Shown here: in pieces, positions 57,314 through 64,000 of the stretch
Numbering within the stretch: position 1 is the first letter of the stretch
Layout of the letters: every line of letters begins with the position of its first letter
NCBI GenBank assembly: GCA_963803245.1
Contig: CAWDLI010000018.1
Location: forward strand, 337,916 to 401,915
Length of the DNA stretch: 64,000 nucleotides
Direction of reading: 5' to 3'
Source: JACVRW01 sp963803245
GTDB lineage: Bacteria; Actinomycetota; Thermoleophilia; Solirubrobacterales; Thermoleophilaceae
Position numbers and translations under genes: made by a program
The notes under the pieces: model-generated
Told to the model about the DNA's origin: nothing
The model's input: only the letters and a program-made list of their open reading frames with translations
Databases searched by the model: none

Positions 57314-58648
57314 CTACGCTGCCTGTGCTGCGGGGACGCCTTTGAGGGCCGCTGCCAGGGTCGTCAGGCCGGGTCCGGGGTGCAGGACGTTCGTGAGACC
57401 GAACTTGCGGGCCTCGGTCAGGCGGCGGTCCGCATGGGCCACCTGGCGCAGCTCGCCGGTGAGCCCGAGCTCCCCGAAGGCGGCCGGCGGCTGCCTCGCG
57501 GCTCCGTTCGCGCCGCTGGCGGCAGATGCGAGCGCCAGGGCGATCGCGAGGTCGGCGCCCGGCTCCTCGACGCGCACGCCTCCCGCGATCGACACGAACA
57601 CGTCGCTGCCGCCGAGTCGCAGCCCGCCGTGGCGGGCCAGGACGGCAAGGATCAGAGCGAGGCGGTTGCGGTCCACCCCGTTCGCGACACGGCGCGGCGG
57701 CGCCAGCTCGCTCGGAGCCACGAGCGCCTGCACCTCCACGAGCAGCGGGCGCGAGCCCTCCATCGCGCAGAGCACGACTGATCCCGGAGCGTGGGTGGCC
57801 TCCGCCACGAAGCGGGCCGATGCGTCCTCGACCTCCACCAGCCCGCTGTCGCGCATCTCGAACACGCCCACCTCGTTCGTCGATCCGAAGCGGTTCTTGA
57901 GCGCCCGCAGCGTGCGGTAGGAGCGCTCGCGCTCACCCTCGAAGCTGAGCACGCAGTCCACCAGGTGCTCGAGCACCCGCGGGCCCGCGATGGCGCCCTC
58001 CTTCGTCACGTGGCCCACCAGCAGCACCGCCGTGCCGCGCTCCTTGGCCACCCGCATCAGCCGGCCGGCCACCTCGCGCACCTGGCCGACCGAGCCGGCC
58101 GAGCCGGTCAGGGCCGGGTCGTGGAGCACCTGCACCGAGTCGATCACGCAGGCCTCCGGCCGCTCCGCCTCGATCGTGGCGACCACGCTGTCCAGGTCGG
58201 TCTCCGCGACGATCGGGACCCGGAGGGCGTTCGGCCCGAGTCGCTCGGCCCTCAGCTTCACCTGGGCCGACGACTCCTCGCCGGTCACGTAGAGCACGTT
58301 CCGCCCCGCCGCCGCGAGGTTGCCGAGCGCGGCGCAGGTGAGCGTCGACTTGCCGATGCCGGGCGAGCCGCCGATGAGCACGAGCGAGCCCGGCACGAGG
58401 CCGCCGCCGAGCACCCGGTCGAGCTCCCCGATGCCGGTGGTCATGCGCGCGACCGCACCGGCCTCCACGTCGGCCAGCCGCACGGGGCGCAGCGCCTTGC
58501 CCGACCGGGCCGGCCGTCCCGCGGGCGCCGCTGCGCGCTGCTCCTCGACGAAGGTGTTCCACTCGCCGCAGCCGGGGCAGCGGCCGTGCCACTTGGGACT
58601 CTCGTTGCCGCACGCAGAGCAGGCGAAGAGAGTGCTGGATCGGGCCAT
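57314..58648 (-). CDS. radA: RadA DNA repair ATPase
   Basis: A 444-residue RadA. It has a C4 zinc finger (FACSACGNESPKWHGRCPGC), a RecA-like core with Walker A LIGGSPGIGKSTLTCAALGN and Walker B EACVIDSVQVLHDP, the RadA-specific KNRFGSTNEVGVFEM, and a C-terminal Lon-like domain (VDRNRLALILAVLARHGGLR). It drives branch migration in recombination. ATG 58648 follows TAGCCT (58660-58655) by 6 bases. Upstream of disA, as in Bacillus. Confidence 0.95.
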   Translation of the reverse strand: MARSSTLFACSACGNESPKWHGRCPGCGEWNTFVEEQRAAAPAGRPARSGKALRPVRLADVEAGAVARMTTGIGELDRVLGGGLVPGSLVLIGGSPGIGKSTLTCAALGNLAAAGRNVLYVTGEESSAQVKLRAERLGPNALRVPIVAETDLDSVVATIEAERPEACVIDSVQVLHDPALTGSAGSVGQVREVAGRLMRVAKERGTAVLLVGHVTKEGAIAGPRVLEHLVDCVLSFEGERERSYRTLRALKNRFGSTNEVGVFEMRDSGLVEVEDASARFVAEATHAPGSVVLCAMEGSRPLLVEVQALVAPSELAPPRRVANGVDRNRLALILAVLARHGGLRLGGSDVFVSIAGGVRVEEPGADLAIALALASAASGANGAARQPPAAFGELGLTGELRQVAHADRRLTEARKFGLTNVLHPGPGLTTLAAALKGVPAAQAA

Positions 58649-58654
58649 GCAGCG

Positions 58655-58660
58655 AGGCTA
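58655..58660 (-). promoter_or_regulatory. -10 box of radA
   Basis: TAGCCT on the minus strand ends 6 bases before ATG 58648; leaderless pattern. Confidence 0.45.
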
Positions 58661-58785
58661 AGCGCGCGGGTGGACGGCTTCGCCCCCGCCTCCGCAAGGG
58701 AGATCATCGGTGCGCACCCGGCCGAGCCGGGTGCTTCCGCAAGGCCTCATTCCATCCGTCCGGCGGCGTAGTTTGTATCGGCTCG

Positions 58786-60432
58786 GTGGAGCTGCTCGAG
58801 CAATATGTCGCCGGCGCCGAGTTCGTGGCGCTCGACACCGAGACCAACGGACTCGGCGGCGACCTTTGCGAGCTCACCGAGGTCGGTGCCGTGCTCGTGG
58901 GAGGCGGCGAGCTGCACGAGACCTTCGACTCGCTCGTGCAGCCGGAGCGGCCGCTCTCGCGCGGGATCGAGCGCTTCACCGGCATCACCCAGGCCATGGT
59001 CGACGCCGCGCCGCCGCCGGCCGAGGTGCTGCCGGAGGTGGCCGAGCTGATCGAGGGGCGCGTGCTGGTCGCGCACAGCGCCAACTTCGACAGGCGCGTA
59101 TTGCGGCAGGCCTTCGAGCGCGCCGGTCTCGACTGGCCGAGCCCGCCCACCCTCTGCACGGTCCAGCTGGCCCGCAGGTTCGCCCCGCTCGTGCGCCGGC
59201 GCGGGCTCGCCTCGCTCGCCGACGCACTCGGGATCGAGGTGCGCGAGGTGCACCGCGCGCTGCCCGACGCGCTCACCTGCGCGCGGGTGTTCTGCGCGCT
59301 CTTCCCCCGCCTCTGTGCCAACGCGGCGACCGTGGGCGAGGCGCTCGACCTGCTGCGCTCCCGCCGCCGGGCGCGCAAGACGGAGCCGGCCGAGCGCATC
59401 CCGCCGTCGGAGCGGCCCGACCTCTCGACGCTTCCGGACGACCCGGGGGTCTACGTGTTCAGGGACGACCGCGGCCGGCCGCTCTACGTCGGCAAATCGG
59501 TGTCCCTGCGCTCACGCGCCCGCGCCCACTTCTGCGCTCCCGCCGGCTGGACCGAGCGCGCCGAGATCGTGGACTACAGGCCCACCAACTCCGAGCTCGG
59601 GGCGCTCGTGCTCGAGAACCGGCTGATCAAGAACTGGCAGCCGGCCGGCAACCGCAAGCTGAAGCGCACCGACCGGCACGTGTTCCTGCGCTGCCGGCTC
59701 GACATCCCCTTCCCGGTCCTGGAGGTGGCGGCGGCGCCGGCCGGCGGCAACGCGGTGAACGTGGGGCCGCTCGGCAGCCGGACGCTCGCGGCCGAGCTTG
59801 CGGACCAGCTCACCTCGCTCTACCGGCTGCGCCACTGCGGGCGCACCCTCCACCTGCGTGAGAACCCGTCCGCGTACGGGCAGATGGGCCGCTGCGTGTC
59901 GCCGTGCCTGGGCGACCTCGACCCCAACGCGTACCGGCGCCAGCTGGACGAGGCGCTCGGCATCTTCGAGGGACCCGAGCCGGGAGGGCGGCTGCTGGAG
60001 GAGATCGACCGCCGGATAGCCGCGGCGTCAGCGGACCAGCGCTACGAGCGGGCCGCCGCGCTGGTGCGACGGCGCGGGCGGCTCGCCTGGGTGCTGGAGC
60101 GCCTGGAGGGCATCCTCCGCGCCACCCACGCCGCTCCGCGGCTGCTGCTGGCGCGCCACCCGGTCAAGCAGCGCTTCGACGCCTTCTGGATCGTGCGCGG
60201 GCGCCTCGCCGACTGGGGGCCGCTGCCCGGCCACTCCGAGCTTGTCGAGCGCACGCAGACCGCGCTCGCCCGGCTCGGCGCCGGCGGGCGCGTGCCGGTG
60301 CCGGCGGCCGAGGTCGACGAGCTGCGGATCGTGTGGGGCTGGCTGGCGGACAACGAGCCGCCGGAGCTACCGCTCGACCCGGGGCCGGATCCGCACGCCC
60401 TGCGCCGCTTCGTGGAGGCCGCGGCCGCCTAG
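58786..60432 (+). CDS. DEDDh exonuclease fused to a UvrC-like GIY-YIG nuclease
   Basis: A 548-residue two-nuclease fusion. Residues 1-175 are a DnaQ-type 3'-5' exonuclease: EFVALDTETNGLGG (Asp, Glu), VLVAHSANFDRRVL (Asp), EVHRALPDALTC (His, Asp). Residues 205-290 are GIY-YIG: DDPGVYVFRDDRGRPLYVGK, SVSLRSRARAHF and ENRLIKNWQPAGNRKL. The C-terminal third resembles the UvrC/Cho family without the HhH end (GQMGRCVSPCLGDL, YERAAALVRRRGRLAWVLER). It probably acts in DNA repair. The family is known in actinobacteria; substrates are uncertain. GTG 58786 follows TTGTAT by 7 bases. Confidence 0.9.
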   Translation: MELLEQYVAGAEFVALDTETNGLGGDLCELTEVGAVLVGGGELHETFDSLVQPERPLSRGIERFTGITQAMVDAAPPPAEVLPEVAELIEGRVLVAHSANFDRRVLRQAFERAGLDWPSPPTLCTVQLARRFAPLVRRRGLASLADALGIEVREVHRALPDALTCARVFCALFPRLCANAATVGEALDLLRSRRRARKTEPAERIPPSERPDLSTLPDDPGVYVFRDDRGRPLYVGKSVSLRSRARAHFCAPAGWTERAEIVDYRPTNSELGALVLENRLIKNWQPAGNRKLKRTDRHVFLRCRLDIPFPVLEVAAAPAGGNAVNVGPLGSRTLAAELADQLTSLYRLRHCGRTLHLRENPSAYGQMGRCVSPCLGDLDPNAYRRQLDEALGIFEGPEPGGRLLEEIDRRIAAASADQRYERAAALVRRRGRLAWVLERLEGILRATHAAPRLLLARHPVKQRFDAFWIVRGRLADWGPLPGHSELVERTQTALARLGAGGRVPVPAAEVDELRIVWGWLADNEPPELPLDPGPDPHALRRFVEAAAA

Positions 60433-60786
60433 ACGAGTCCGGCCCTACGGGGCCTTGGCGCAGAGGACATACGCCCCGACGGAAGTGGATTGCGTACCAC
60501 CACGCCCGTGGTCGGGGTGAGGGTGGACTCGTCGATGTCGGCGCCCGTGAGCGAGTTGTCGACCACGTCCGCGCCAAGGAAGCTGTGGACGTCGAAGGTG
60601 TTGATGGTGTTGTCCAGGACGTCGCCGCTGTGGATCGAGTTGTTGGCAGATGTCCACGGACTTGACCTCGCCATCGGCTATGTCCGAGCTGAACACGGTC
60701 TTGGCCGCGTAGGCGCCGCCCGTCCCCACCGCGACGAACAGCGCGAGCGTGGCGACGACGTTGGCGTAGCTGAGGCGCCTGGCCAT
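60429..60786 (-). pseudogene. Exported beta-repeat protein with a one-base frameshift
   Basis: The start (ATG 60786; ARRLSYANVVATLALFVAVG, TGGAYAAKTVFSSDIADGEV) is a signal-like helix typical of a family of surface proteins in Solirubrobacter relatives. The second half (ANNSIHSGDVLDNTINTFDV, HSFLGADVVDNSLTGADIDE) has the stacked DI/DV repeats of the same family, in another frame. Removing one T at 60648 (ATC-T-GCC) joins them as SVDIANNSI. This is another single-base break with conserved flanks. Function unknown; its 3' end touches the nuclease gene. Confidence 0.7.
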
Positions 60787-60834
60787 TCTGCGGAGCACCG
60801 CGCGACCCTGACCCGGACGGGGAGCTACGCGCAA

Positions 60835-61062
60835 CTAGCTGCCGGGGGCCGGGGGCACGGCCCGCTCGCAGGCGTCGAAGCCGCTGCGCTTGTGGGAGGA
60901 GTCGCAGAAGGGCTTGGTCGCGGACCGGCCGCAGCGGCAGAGCACGATCGGCGCTCCGTCGTCGGGAAGGTCGTATTCGTTCCCGTCGGCGTCGATCAAG
61001 CGGATCGGCCCGGTCACCTTGTAGGGCCCGTTCTGGCGGACCTTGATCTCGACCTGATGCAT
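60835..61062 (-). CDS. CDGSH-type iron-sulfur protein
   Basis: A 75-residue protein with the 2Fe-2S binding segment CRCGRSATKPFCDSSHKR (Cys-x-Cys, Cys and His ligands). The signature reads CDSSH rather than CDGSH. The N-terminal half is a small beta unit (VEIKVRQNGPYKVTGPIRLI). Such proteins carry an iron-sulfur cluster for redox or cluster transfer. ATG 61062. It is divergent from the penicillin-acylase-family gene by 32 bases. Confidence 0.85.
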   Translation of the reverse strand: MHQVEIKVRQNGPYKVTGPIRLIDADGNEYDLPDDGAPIVLCRCGRSATKPFCDSSHKRSGFDACERAVPPAPGS

Positions 61063-61081
61063 GGATCACAGCGTAAGGGGG

Positions 61082-61087
61082 TACCTT
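61082..61087 (+). promoter_or_regulatory. -10 box of the penicillin-acylase-family gene
   Basis: TACCTT ends 7 bases before GTG 61095; leaderless pattern. Confidence 0.45.
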
Positions 61088-61094
61088 CCGGCCC

Positions 61095-63551
61095 GTGAGC
61101 TCGGTCGTCGTGCGCTCGGCCCTCGCGGCCGCGGTGGTCGTGCTCGCTGCCGCGCCATCCGCCGTGGCCAGGGACTACGCCGGCTTTGCGCGGAACGTGA
61201 TCCCCTCGGGTCAGTACGGGAACGTTCCGCCGCCGCCCGAGGCCGACGACCAGGCGGTCATGTACGACGGGCTCACCCCGCTCTTCGGCTCGGTGCGGAA
61301 CTCCGACCTGATCAGGTACTTCAAGCCGGAGGTGTTCGGCACGCGCGGCCAGGGACCGGTGCGGCGAGAGGTGGTGCCGCGCCCCGGCGTGAAGATCGTG
61401 CGCGACCGCTGGAACGTGCCCCACATCACCGGCAGGACTCGCGCGGACGTGATCTGGGGCGCCGGCTGGGTCACCATCGAGGATCGCTACCTCCTGATCG
61501 GCCTGGCTCGCAACGCCACGGCCCTCGCCGCCCTCGACGTGCCCGGACTCGACCCGTTCGGCGTGGCGCTCTCGGGTCAGAAGTTCGAGGCGAGCCGGCA
61601 GACGAAGGCATTCCTCGCACGCCAGACGGGGGTGCTGCGCCGTCAGGGCCGGAAGGGCCGCCAGCTGCTGCGCGACATCGACTCGTACATCGCGGGAGGC
61701 AACGCGTACTACCGCGCGACCGATCGACCCGACGCGCCCCTGACCCGCCTGGACGTGTACGCGGTCAACGCCTTCGCCGGACGGCTCTTCGGGCGCGGCG
61801 GAGGCGACGAGGCGGCCCGCTCGATGTTCCTCGACAGCCTCCACAAGCGGCTCGGGCGCAGGCGCGGCGAGAGCGTCTGGACCGACCTGCGCGAGCGGCT
61901 CGACCCCGAGACCCCCGTGACCATCCAGAAGAGCTTCCCGTACCAGAACCGCCTTCCCAGGCGGCGGACCGGGAACAAGATCGTCGATGCGGGGAGCTTC
62001 CGCGCGTGGGAGTCCGCGCCCGCGGCGAGCGCTCGCGCGCGGACGGCGGTGATGCCGAGCCCGCCCCACGCGAGCAACTTCCTGATGGTGGGCGCCAAGC
62101 GCTCGGCCACGGGTCACCCTCTGTTCGTGGCGGGACCCCAGATCGGCTACTTCTACCCCGGCCTGACGCTCGAGATGGACCTTCACGGCGGCGGCATCGA
62201 CGCGCGCGGGGCGAGCGCTCCGGGCTTCCCCGGCTACATGCTCATCGGCAGGGGACAGGACTTCGCGTGGAGCCTCACGTCGGCCGGCAACGACATGATC
62301 GACGAGTTCGTGGAGACGCTCTGCGGCAGCGACACGCGCTACCGCTACAAGGGCCGCTGCCGCCGGATGGGCACGTTCGACGCGGGCACGCTGGCGGGAC
62401 GGAAGGTGAGCTTCCGCACCACGGTCCACGGTCCGGTGACGGGCTACGCGACGGTGGGGGGCAAGCGCGTCGCGATCGCGGAGCAGCGGTCGAGCCGCGG
62501 CCGCGACGTCCTCTGGCAGCTGATGTTCCAGGACCTCACCCTCAACCGGCCGCGCAACGCCCGGCAGTTCCTGCGCTCCGCCTCATCGTCGCCGTTCACG
62601 TTCAACGTGGCCTACGCCGACGACCGCGATATCGCGATGTACTCGGCGGGCAGGCTGCCGATCCGCGCACGCGGAGTCGACCCCAGCCTGCCGACGGACG
62701 GGCGCGGGGGCCACGAGTGGCGCGGGTTCCTCCCGGTGCGCCGTCACCCGCAGGTGATCAACCCGAAGAGCGGCGCGCTCGTGAACTGGAACAACAAGCC
62801 GGCCAGGAACTTCCCGGCGGCCGACGACCAGTGGGGCTACGGATCGATCTTCCGCTCCGACATGCTGGAGTCCGGCATCGCGAAGCGGCGCAAGCACACG
62901 CTGGCATCGGTCGTGTCCGCCATGAATCAGGCGGCCACGACCGACTTCCGCGCCGCGCATCCATGGCCGGTGGTGGCCGAGGTCCTGCGCAAGGGTGGCC
63001 TGAACCCGCCGAGCGCACGCGCGCGGCGGATGTACGAGCTGCTGAACGACTTCCGCCGGCGAGGCGCCAGCCGCCTCGACCGGGCGCTCGACGGCAAGAT
63101 CGACCACCCGGGCGCCGCGATCATCGACGCGGCCTGGCCGCGCATCACCGACGCGGTCCTGTCGCCGGTGCTCGGACCGCTCGTGGACGACCCGACCGGG
63201 ATGGGCAGCAAGTCCGGCGGCCCCACGACCCAGTTCATCGGCGGCCGCGGCTGGTACGTGCACAAGGACCTGAGGACCCTCCTGGGCCGGCGCGTGAAGG
63301 GGAAGTACGCGAACCGCTACTGCGGGCGCGGAAGGCTTGCGGCCTGCAAGACCGCGCTCTGGGCCGCGCTCGAGGCGGCGGGGACCGAGCTGGCCACCGC
63401 CCAGGGCGCCAACCCCGACGCCTGGCGCGCCGACGCCACGGCCGAGCGGATCCACTTCGACCCGGGCGTGCTCGGCTCCACGATCCGCTTCACCAACCGC
63501 CCGAGCGGCATCCAGCAGGTGCTCTGGTTCAAGGGCCACCGGCGCCGCTAG
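61095..63551 (+). CDS. Exported penicillin-acylase-family Ntn hydrolase
   Basis: An 818-residue precursor. A signal peptide (SALAAAVVVLAAAPSAVARD) is followed by an alpha chain (KIVRDRWNVPHITGRTRADV, GWVTIEDRYLLIGLARN). After a linker the beta chain is expected to begin at Ser in PPHASNFLMVGAKRSATGHP, LFVAGPQIGYFYPGLTLEMD, as in self-cleaving penicillin/acyl-homoserine-lactone acylases; TVHGPVTGYATVG is a further beta-chain block. It hydrolyses an amide bond of an N-acyl compound outside the membrane; substrates may be lactone signals, lipopeptides or antibiotics. GTG 61095. Confidence 0.87.
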   Translation: MSSVVVRSALAAAVVVLAAAPSAVARDYAGFARNVIPSGQYGNVPPPPEADDQAVMYDGLTPLFGSVRNSDLIRYFKPEVFGTRGQGPVRREVVPRPGVKIVRDRWNVPHITGRTRADVIWGAGWVTIEDRYLLIGLARNATALAALDVPGLDPFGVALSGQKFEASRQTKAFLARQTGVLRRQGRKGRQLLRDIDSYIAGGNAYYRATDRPDAPLTRLDVYAVNAFAGRLFGRGGGDEAARSMFLDSLHKRLGRRRGESVWTDLRERLDPETPVTIQKSFPYQNRLPRRRTGNKIVDAGSFRAWESAPAASARARTAVMPSPPHASNFLMVGAKRSATGHPLFVAGPQIGYFYPGLTLEMDLHGGGIDARGASAPGFPGYMLIGRGQDFAWSLTSAGNDMIDEFVETLCGSDTRYRYKGRCRRMGTFDAGTLAGRKVSFRTTVHGPVTGYATVGGKRVAIAEQRSSRGRDVLWQLMFQDLTLNRPRNARQFLRSASSSPFTFNVAYADDRDIAMYSAGRLPIRARGVDPSLPTDGRGGHEWRGFLPVRRHPQVINPKSGALVNWNNKPARNFPAADDQWGYGSIFRSDMLESGIAKRRKHTLASVVSAMNQAATTDFRAAHPWPVVAEVLRKGGLNPPSARARRMYELLNDFRRRGASRLDRALDGKIDHPGAAIIDAAWPRITDAVLSPVLGPLVDDPTGMGSKSGGPTTQFIGGRGWYVHKDLRTLLGRRVKGKYANRYCGRGRLAACKTALWAALEAAGTELATAQGANPDAWRADATAERIHFDPGVLGSTIRFTNRPSGIQQVLWFKGHRRR

Positions 63552-63574
63552 CGCAGCGCCGCCATGCTTGTCGG

Positions 63575-63874
63575 ATGCAGCGCGTCGCGAGACTCGACCA
63601 CCCCGAGGTGCGCGAGATCGTGCCGTCCCATCACTGCGTGCTGCGCTTCCGCCAGCGGCGCCCGGTGCGCGAGCGCGGCACCGAGGCGGTGGCCGACGCG
63701 CTGATCGCCGCGCTGGAGGACTGCGATGTGAGCGGCTGGCCGCCGGCCTGGGCGGTCGGCGACCGCACCACGGCCCTCTGGGCAGCCACCGGCGACCTCG
63801 CCTTCCCGCTGGAGCGCACGCCCACGCCGGGCCGCTACGTGGCCACGACCTGCCTGAGCCGCCCTAAGCGCTAG
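63575..63874 (+). CDS. Small protein of unknown function
   Basis: A 99-residue protein (MQRVARLDHPEVREIVPSHH, CVLRFRQRRPVRERGTEAVA, WAVGDRTTALWAATGDLAFP, LERTPTPGRYVATTCLSRPK), mixed alpha/beta and basic. Similar short proteins occur in actinobacteria, but I do not recognise a family. CATGCT ends 6 bases before ATG 63575. Its stop TAG is part of the left arm of repeat copy 2. Confidence 0.55.
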   Translation: MQRVARLDHPEVREIVPSHHCVLRFRQRRPVRERGTEAVADALIAALEDCDVSGWPPAWAVGDRTTALWAATGDLAFPLERTPTPGRYVATTCLSRPKR

Positions 63875-63936
63875 GGCAAGGACGCAGGGAGCGACGCGTG
63901 CGACCCGCACGCGAGCGACCGAGGACGCCGCCCTAC
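63872..63936. repeat. Palindromic repeat element with conserved core, copy 2
   Basis: The core (63880-63928) repeats copy 1: GGACGCAGGGAGCGAC, hairpin GCGTGC-GACCC-GCACGC, GAGCGACCGAGGACGCC. Here the outer arms are TAGGGC (63872-63877) and GCCCTA (63930-63935), different from copy 1, and the left arm again includes a stop codon. It lies between convergent genes. Confidence 0.7.
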
Positions 63937-63952
63937 GAAGGTTTGCAGCCGG

Positions 63953-64000
63953 CTAGCGCGGATCCGCGTCGGGCTCGTCGCCCTCGGCGGGCGGCGCAGG
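63953..64000 (-). CDS. C-terminal end of an unidentified protein
   Basis: A minus-strand frame enters at the window edge and reads PAPPAEGDEPDADPR before a TAG stop at 63955-63953. This acidic, proline-rich tail has coding-like codon use and fits the convergent layout around repeat copy 2. Too short to identify. Confidence 0.35.
   Translation of the reverse strand, partial: PAPPAEGDEPDADPR

Noticed and set aside
61061..63574. A long plus-strand frame ending at 63874
   Set aside because: It overlaps the penicillin-acylase-family gene in another frame and is rich in Arg/Pro/Gly. Only its last 100 codons form a separate gene.
1..64000. Insertion sequences, prophage, toxin-antitoxin or secondary-metabolite gene clusters
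   Set aside because: No transposase, integrase, phage structural, toxin-like or synthase genes were seen. Base composition looks uniform.

Overview
The window is very GC-rich (about 70% by eye) and reads as chromosome of a high-GC Gram-positive of the Thermoleophilia/Solirubrobacterales kind. Pointers are an actinobacterial/archaeal-type Psp module (PspA, PspAA, PspAB, HtpX), an F420-type luciferase-like oxidoreductase, SCP-x-type thiolase and MaoC lipid genes, a DEDDh exonuclease fused to a GIY-YIG nuclease, CarD, a BTAD/AfsR-like regulator, and a Bacillus-like order radA-disA-(carD)-ispD-ispF-cysS-rlmB-sigH. The lineage call is inference. I see no phage, insertion sequence, CRISPR array or rRNA; there is one tRNA (Thr, UGU).

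Layout. 1-8.4 kb: envelope genes. A secreted M23 peptidase sits behind a c-di-AMP riboswitch, followed by htpX-pspAB, a CPA2 antiporter, a cupredoxin, a phosphodiesterase-like enzyme, a lipoprotein, an HD-GYP protein and pspA-pspAA. 8.4-16.7 kb: a thioesterase, CtaG, three acyl-CoA dehydrogenases, a cell-wall-binding-repeat lipoprotein and a beta-lactamase-fold hydrolase. 16.7-26.3 kb: a large BTAD regulator, an MFS pump with its TetR, a secreted esterase, and a thiolase-MaoC-TetR operon. 26.4-41 kb: a beta-helix protein, a CocE-like hydrolase, ExoIII, a LigD-type polymerase, a frameshifted GST/dehydrogenase pair, an LLM oxidoreductase, a protein kinase, a FadA/FadB divergent pair and a CNNM/CorC-type protein. 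41-49.7 kb: pterin dehydratase, a BtuF-like protein, a rhomboid, two ECF sigma units, a PlsC-GpsA fusion, tRNA-Thr, an L,D-transpeptidase and SigH. 49.8-58.7 kb: the rlmB-to-radA housekeeping run. 58.8-64 kb: the DEDDh/GIY-YIG fusion, a CDGSH protein and a penicillin-acylase-family protein.

How they work together. DisA (c-di-AMP synthase, 56-57 kb) and the c-di-AMP riboswitch in front of the peptidase (1.5 kb) are two ends of one signalling route. The lipid genes are scattered, but two promoters 27 kb apart carry the same 16-bp palindrome, TTGACTG-NN-CAGTCAA, so one TetR-type repressor probably controls both. Many genes start 6-8 bases after a TAnnnT -10 box with no Shine-Dalgarno, which points to widespread leaderless mRNAs.

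Sequence quality. Four genes (pspAB, an acyl-CoA dehydrogenase, a GST and a repeat protein) are broken by single-base indels with otherwise intact coding on both sides. Assembly error is at least as likely as decay.
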